DNA from: SB15 sp964639245
GTDB lineage: Bacteria > Chloroflexota > Anaerolineae > Aggregatilineales > J027
Assembly (NCBI GenBank): GCA_964639245.1
Contig: CAZXCU010000005.1
Location: 186,001 to 250,000 of the forward strand
Length of the DNA: 64,000 nucleotides
Direction: 5' to 3'
Part shown: positions 60,429 to 64,000 of the stretch, piece by piece
Layout of the letters: every line of letters begins with the position of its first letter
Numbering within the stretch: the first letter of the stretch is position 1
The notes under the pieces: generated by a model
Databases searched by the model: none
Told to the model about the DNA's origin: nothing
The model's input: the letters and a program-made list of their open reading frames with translations, nothing else
Made by a program: the position numbers and the translations under genes

Positions 60429-61099
60429 CATACACATTTAACCGCCGCATCATCCGCGATTTTTTACTTAAATATATCGGGTTTAAGCTAATCGTCGTAC
60501 CGCATGTTGAGGGACTAGAAAATATCCCCATAAGCGGTGGAACAATTTTGATGATGAATCATACCATCACCATTGATGGCGTGATTGTGTTGGGGGTAGT
60601 CAAACAACGTTTTGTTGTTCCGATGATTAAAGCGGAAAATTTTGACCATTGGTTTTTCGGCTTTTGGGCGCGTCGCTGGGGGGCCTATGCAGTCAAACGA
60701 GGGGAAGCAGACCGAGAAGCCCTTAAATTGACCTTGAATTTGCTGGAGAAAGGGGAACTCGTCTTAATTGCGCCGGAAGGCCACCGTCAACCGCAGTTAC
60801 ACGACCCCAAAGATGGCTTAACCTATCTGGCGCTTAAATCCGGGTCGGTCATTGTTCCCACCGCGATTTTTAATCTCGAAACATGGTATGCGAATTTGCT
60901 CAGTCCCCGCCGCACCCATGCCACGGTGCGTTTTGGCAAGCCCTTTCGCCTCAAAGCCTCCGGCAGGCTTTCCCGTGAGGAAATGCGCCAAGCAACCCAT
61001 GAAATGATGTATCAATTGGCAATGCTGCTGCCAGAAAAATATCGTGGCGACTATGCCGATTTATCCCGCGCAACCGTGGATTATTTAGAATTTCTGTAG
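60425..61099 (+). CDS. plsC: 1-acyl-sn-glycerol-3-phosphate acyltransferase (PlsC-like)
   Basis: A 224-residue acyltransferase. Motif I is MMNHTITIDG with His46 and Asp51 (H-x4-D); motif II is near KRGEADREALK; motif III is APEGHRQPQL, with His replacing the usual Thr of EGTRS; motif IV is GSVIVPTAIFN. It makes phosphatidate from lysophosphatidate, the step after PlsY, which lies one gene upstream. The histidine in motif III is a deviation that may change acceptor specificity. ATG overlaps the lipoprotein stop by four bases. It ends three bases before the convergent receiver gene. Confidence 0.9.
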   Translation: MTYTFNRRIIRDFLLKYIGFKLIVVPHVEGLENIPISGGTILMMNHTITIDGVIVLGVVKQRFVVPMIKAENFDHWFFGFWARRWGAYAVKRGEADREALKLTLNLLEKGELVLIAPEGHRQPQLHDPKDGLTYLALKSGSVIVPTAIFNLETWYANLLSPRRTHATVRFGKPFRLKASGRLSREEMRQATHEMMYQLAMLLPEKYRGDYADLSRATVDYLEFL

Positions 61100-61102
61100 G
61101 GC

Positions 61103-61495
61103 TTAAAATCCACGCCCTTCTTCAATAATCACTTCTAATTCACGCACAAACGAAGTGGCATCAATGGGTTTAGCGAAATAGGCATCAAAGCCCGCTTCAA
61201 TCGCCTGATTTGCCAAGGTGGGATGATGATAGGCGGTAATTGCCACACGGGGAACCGACTCGAGCTGCGAATTTTTTTGCATATAATCTAGCACTCCCCA
61301 ACCGTTAATGCCGGGCAGTTCAAGATCAATAATCACCAACGTGGGCTGCTGCTGGCTCAAAATATCGAGCGCTTCTTCGCCGGTAGAGGCCGCAATCGAG
61401 TGAATCCCATGATATTCTAACAAGCCCTGCACCAGTTCCATGCTGTCGGCTTCATCTTCCACCACCAAAATTTGCCAATCTGCCACGCTCATCAT
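61103..61495 (-). CDS. single-domain response regulator (CheY-like)
   Basis: A 130-residue receiver domain. Acidic pair Glu13/Asp14 in VVEDEAD, phosphoacceptor Asp57 in LVIIDLELPG, the switch Thr in VAITAYHH, and the conserved lysine in YFAKPID. No output domain follows, so it works by protein contact. Two adjacent ATGs occur (61495, 61492). AGGGATAAAA precedes the first. It lies two bases after the preceding receiver gene and is the last gene of the kinase/receiver operon. Confidence 0.93.
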   Translation of the reverse strand: MMSVADWQILVVEDEADSMELVQGLLEYHGIHSIAASTGEEALDILSQQQPTLVIIDLELPGINGWGVLDYMQKNSQLESVPRVAITAYHHPTLANQAIEAGFDAYFAKPIDATSFVRELEVIIEEGRGF

Positions 61496-61497
61496 TT

Positions 61498-62151
61498 TTA
61501 TCCCTTATTCAAGACGGAGAGATTGGGTTGGGGTGATTCTATTTTTGTAGATGTCCCATTTTCGATAGGCTCTTGGGCGACAGGAATGACGGGTTGTGTG
61601 ACTGCCCCTGTTTCGGTAGTTTCCGTAATGTCCGGTTTGTTCTCTGCAAGGTCAGTGTCTTTAAGGATGGTGTCCGCTATTTTTGCTTCTGTCCCGTTAG
61701 GTTCTATCGATTCTACAGGGATAGGTAGGGCGGGGGTCTCAATTTTCGGTGCTTTGGCGAAATATTCCACCAAGACTTTTTTCACATCGCTCACCAAAGT
61801 TGGCACATTGACGGGTTTGGTGAGGTAGCCATCAAAACCAGCTTCTAAGGCGCGTTCCCTGTCACCTGCCATCGCATGAGCCGTGAGCGCAATAACTGGA
61901 ATCTGGCTGGTTTGTGGATTTTCTTTGACTTTGGCTCGCATCTGCCAGCCATCCATATTCGGCATGGACAGGTCAAGCAGAATCAAATTAGCTTCGTAGG
62001 TTTCCAGCAATTTGAGGCCAAGCAACCCATCTTTAGCCGTTTTGACGGTTGCTCCAAAAAAATCGAGTGATTGGGCAATCACTTCTAAATTATCGGGTTC
62101 GTCATCCACAATCAGGATTGTCCACGTTTTTAAATCGTTCGGCTCTAGCAT
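61498..62151 (-). CDS. response regulator with disordered C-terminal tail
   Basis: A 217-residue protein. Residues 10-128 form a receiver domain: Asp16/Asp17 in IVDDEPDN, phosphoacceptor Asp60 in LILLDLSMPNMDG, Thr in VIALTAHAM, Lys in GYLTKPVNV. The remaining 85 residues are acidic, threonine/proline-rich and without a fold (PKIETPALPIPVESIEPNGT in part). This tail is unusual for a single-domain receiver and may hold interaction sites. ATG at 62151 follows AGGTG and lies two bases after the kinase gene stop. Confidence 0.92.
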   Translation of the reverse strand: MLEPNDLKTWTILIVDDEPDNLEVIAQSLDFFGATVKTAKDGLLGLKLLETYEANLILLDLSMPNMDGWQMRAKVKENPQTSQIPVIALTAHAMAGDRERALEAGFDGYLTKPVNVPTLVSDVKKVLVEYFAKAPKIETPALPIPVESIEPNGTEAKIADTILKDTDLAENKPDITETTETGAVTQPVIPVAQEPIENGTSTKIESPQPNLSVLNKG

Positions 62152-62153
62152 GT

Positions 62154-64000
62154 CTATACACCTATGGGTTCAGTGAAAGTGGAAGTTTCTACTTGTGTTT
62201 TTTCCGGTTCAAGTAGGGGCAAAGTCACAGTGAAAGTGCTGCCGCTTCCTAGCTTACTTTTAACATTTATTTTGCCATCCATCAAGCGTACCAGATTGCG
62301 CGTAATCGTCAATCCGAGTCCGCTGCCTTTGTAAGCACGGGTCGAACTGCCGTCCACTTGACGGAATTCTTCAAAAATATAATCCAGCGCGTGTGGCGGA
62401 ATCCCGATGCCGGTATCAGTAACTTCAATCTGCCATTCTGATTTTGCTAGATTCGCGTAAATCCCCAAAGTCACGCTGCCTTTTTCGGTAAATTTAAACG
62501 CATTGGACAGCAAATTGACGATGATTTGTTCCAACCGTTTTTCGTCGCCAAGCAAAGCGGTTGGTAGGGTGGGGTCAAGGGTTAGATCGAATTGCAACCC
62601 AGCTTGCTGCGCGAGTACCTCGTTTTGTGCATACATCTGTTTGAAAAATTGACGTGGTTCAAACGGCGACAGCACCAATTCAATCCGTCCAGCTTCAATA
62701 CGGGTGATGTCCAGAATATTGTTGATGAGACTGAGCAGACGTTTGCCATTGTCTTGCATCCGTGTCACCTGATGTTTTTGCTTGTCGTTTAATTCCCCCG
62801 CCATGCCAATGAGGAGCATATCGCTAAACCCGATAATTGCATTGAGGGGAGTCCGCAGTTCGTGGGAAACCGTCGCTAAAAATTCGCCTTTGACCCGCGC
62901 TGCTTCCCGTGCTTTGGCGGTGGCAATCCGCAAATTTTTATTGGCTTCGTTGACTTCATTAATTTTCTTGCTGCGGTCATCCAGTGTTTTCAACAAATTA
63001 TCGGTCATGGTGTTAAAAGAGGTTGCCAATTGCCCGATTTCATTGTGTCGGTTGATGGTGGCACGCTGGGTATAATCGCCATTCATGACGGCGGTAGCGA
63101 CAGCCGTGAGCTTTTGAATCGGGCGGGTAATCCAGATGGTACTGAGCGAGGCCACGAGAGTCGAAATTACCGCCGCCGCAATTGTGACCAGCAGACTGAC
63201 CTGCCGCACTTCATTGACGGCTTCCAGCGCCTCAGCTTCTTCAATTTCCGCCAGCATTGCCGAATCCATCGCTGGAATCCAGCGATAGACCCCGATAACA
63301 TTTTCATCACGGTAATTTTGATAGATTTCTGCGCCTTCTTGTTTTTTAAGGGCGCGTTCAATCCCCATACTGGTCAAAGATTGACCCACATTGTTTTGAA
63401 AACGGCTGGGCGTAACCAACAGGTTATCTTCCACACTCACCAGATACGTTTCACCCGTTTCTCCCAAACCAACACGGGTAGTCATGATGTCAGAAAGGGA
63501 ATCGAGATTAAAACGTCCCGCAAACACCCCCACCACGTCGCCCGTCACATTTTTAATCGGAATCGTAATCACCATACTCAGCCTACCAAGGGTTTCATCA
63601 TAGTAGGGGGCTTGTGTATATCCACCCACTAAGCTATGCGTGAAAAATGGCTTGCCACGTACCGATGTGCCTTGTAATTCGGTGTTAGTTGAAACCCGAA
63701 TCTCACTGTCAAGATTGTAAATAAAAATTTCTTCAAAGGTATTTTGTTTGTCGAGTTGTTCAGTTAGATAGTATCCAACACCTGCCACCCCCGATGCCAT
63801 GCGCCCTTCGCTGCGTAAAATGGTAACCATGCGCTGCTGCTGGTCGGGGTTTTCCAGAATTAAATCGAGGGTGGTTTCGCCGGAATCTAACCAACGTTCA
63901 ATATCGTTAATTTTGGCTTCCGCCAACGATTCCATCTGGTTTTCGGCTTGGGCATTGGCTTGACGCTGAAACAAGGTGGTCGCAATCATCACCACCAGTG
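62154..64000 (-). CDS. membrane sensor histidine kinase, 5' end cut by the window
   Basis: At least 615 residues are visible and the frame is still open at base 64000, so the N-terminal part (first transmembrane helix) is missing or incomplete. After a residual hydrophobic segment (VVMIATTLF) comes an extracytoplasmic dCache-like domain (VAGVGYYLTEQLDKQNTF, GVFAGRFNLDSLSDIM), a second helix near VSLLVTIAAAVISTLVASLS, a HAMP domain (ITRPIQKLTAVATAVMNGDY), a short coil, HisKA with VSHELRTPLNAIIGF and HATPase_c with an N-box LLSNAFKFTE and GSGLGLTITR. Two receiver genes follow at two-base spacing and are its likely partners. Confidence 0.95.
   Translation of the reverse strand, partial: LVVMIATTLFQRQANAQAENQMESLAEAKINDIERWLDSGETTLDLILENPDQQQRMVTILRSEGRMASGVAGVGYYLTEQLDKQNTFEEIFIYNLDSEIRVSTNTELQGTSVRGKPFFTHSLVGGYTQAPYYDETLGRLSMVITIPIKNVTGDVVGVFAGRFNLDSLSDIMTTRVGLGETGETYLVSVEDNLLVTPSRFQNNVGQSLTSMGIERALKKQEGAEIYQNYRDENVIGVYRWIPAMDSAMLAEIEEAEALEAVNEVRQVSLLVTIAAAVISTLVASLSTIWITRPIQKLTAVATAVMNGDYTQRATINRHNEIGQLATSFNTMTDNLLKTLDDRSKKINEVNEANKNLRIATAKAREAARVKGEFLATVSHELRTPLNAIIGFSDMLLIGMAGELNDKQKHQVTRMQDNGKRLLSLINNILDITRIEAGRIELVLSPFEPRQFFKQMYAQNEVLAQQAGLQFDLTLDPTLPTALLGDEKRLEQIIVNLLSNAFKFTEKGSVTLGIYANLAKSEWQIEVTDTGIGIPPHALDYIFEEFRQVDGSSTRAYKGSGLGLTITRNLVRLMDGKINVKSKLGSGSTFTVTLPLLEPEKTQVETSTFTEPIGV

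Overview
The window is a dense chromosomal stretch of about 62 protein genes and two tRNA genes. Gaps are short and stop/start overlaps of 1, 4 or 8 bases are frequent. No gap between genes exceeds about 200 bases. Gene content points to an uncultured member of the Chloroflexota, most likely Anaerolineae-like. Signs are moderate GC (roughly half, judged by eye), a menaquinone pathway, threonine/proline-rich secreted and lipid-anchored proteins, several Hanks-type kinases, a YidC without a large extracytoplasmic domain, many GT4/GT87/PMT-type glycosyltransferases and no outer-membrane genes. This placement is inference from gene content; no rRNA is present. No integrase, transposase, CRISPR array, prophage or toxin-antitoxin pair was found.

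Layout. 1-600: end of a TPR protein. 567-7410: minus-strand menaquinone operon tetR-menF-menD-menB-menE-menH, with a palindromic operator in front of tetR. 7456-11849: three glycosyltransferases. 11911-17565: a lipoprotein, then a kinase/response-regulator fusion coupled to a HAD phosphatase and a secreted metallopeptidase, then two small unknown genes. 17698-26501: a very large class A penicillin-binding protein, a MaoC hydratase, two membrane glycosyltransferases and an M20 peptidase. 26582-32261: an intracellular clan GH-A hydrolase, ComEC, a winged-helix protein and a QTMAN-like glycosyltransferase. 32301-35164: thioesterase, acyl-CoA ligase and HAD phosphatase. 35203-38520: FtsH and a Ser/Thr kinase.

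38659-42455 is the classic origin-proximal cluster rpmH-rnpA-yidD-yidC-jag on the minus strand, with an extra PQQ-propeller lipoprotein between yidD and yidC. It diverges at 42456-42656 from parA. parA is followed not by parB but by an 801-residue acidic, coiled-coil, four-helix membrane protein, then an ADP-ribosylglycohydrolase and proB-proA, all with overlapping ends. 49093-49880: a uracil-DNA-glycosylase-like gene and tRNA-Val. 50011-54030: MoxR, DUF58, TPR protein and sarcosine oxidase-like flavoenzyme. 54089-57059: a nitrilase-fold protein lacking its catalytic cysteine, a 61-residue membrane protein, threonine aldolase and a CPBP-like membrane protein. 57108: tRNA-Phe. 57218-61099: TatA/B-like protein, M50B-like protein, DUF456 protein, PlsY, a lipoprotein and PlsC. 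61103-64000: a histidine kinase (cut by the window edge) and two receiver proteins.

The most interesting signals are the ParA/801-residue membrane protein pair without ParB, the kinase-NarL fusion, the cysteine-less nitrilase-like protein, a palindromic element read in frame inside menF, a ComEC whose metallo-beta-lactamase site has decayed, and a bacterial relative of the tRNA-queuosine mannosyltransferase. No entry rests on a database search; calls come from motifs, length and context.
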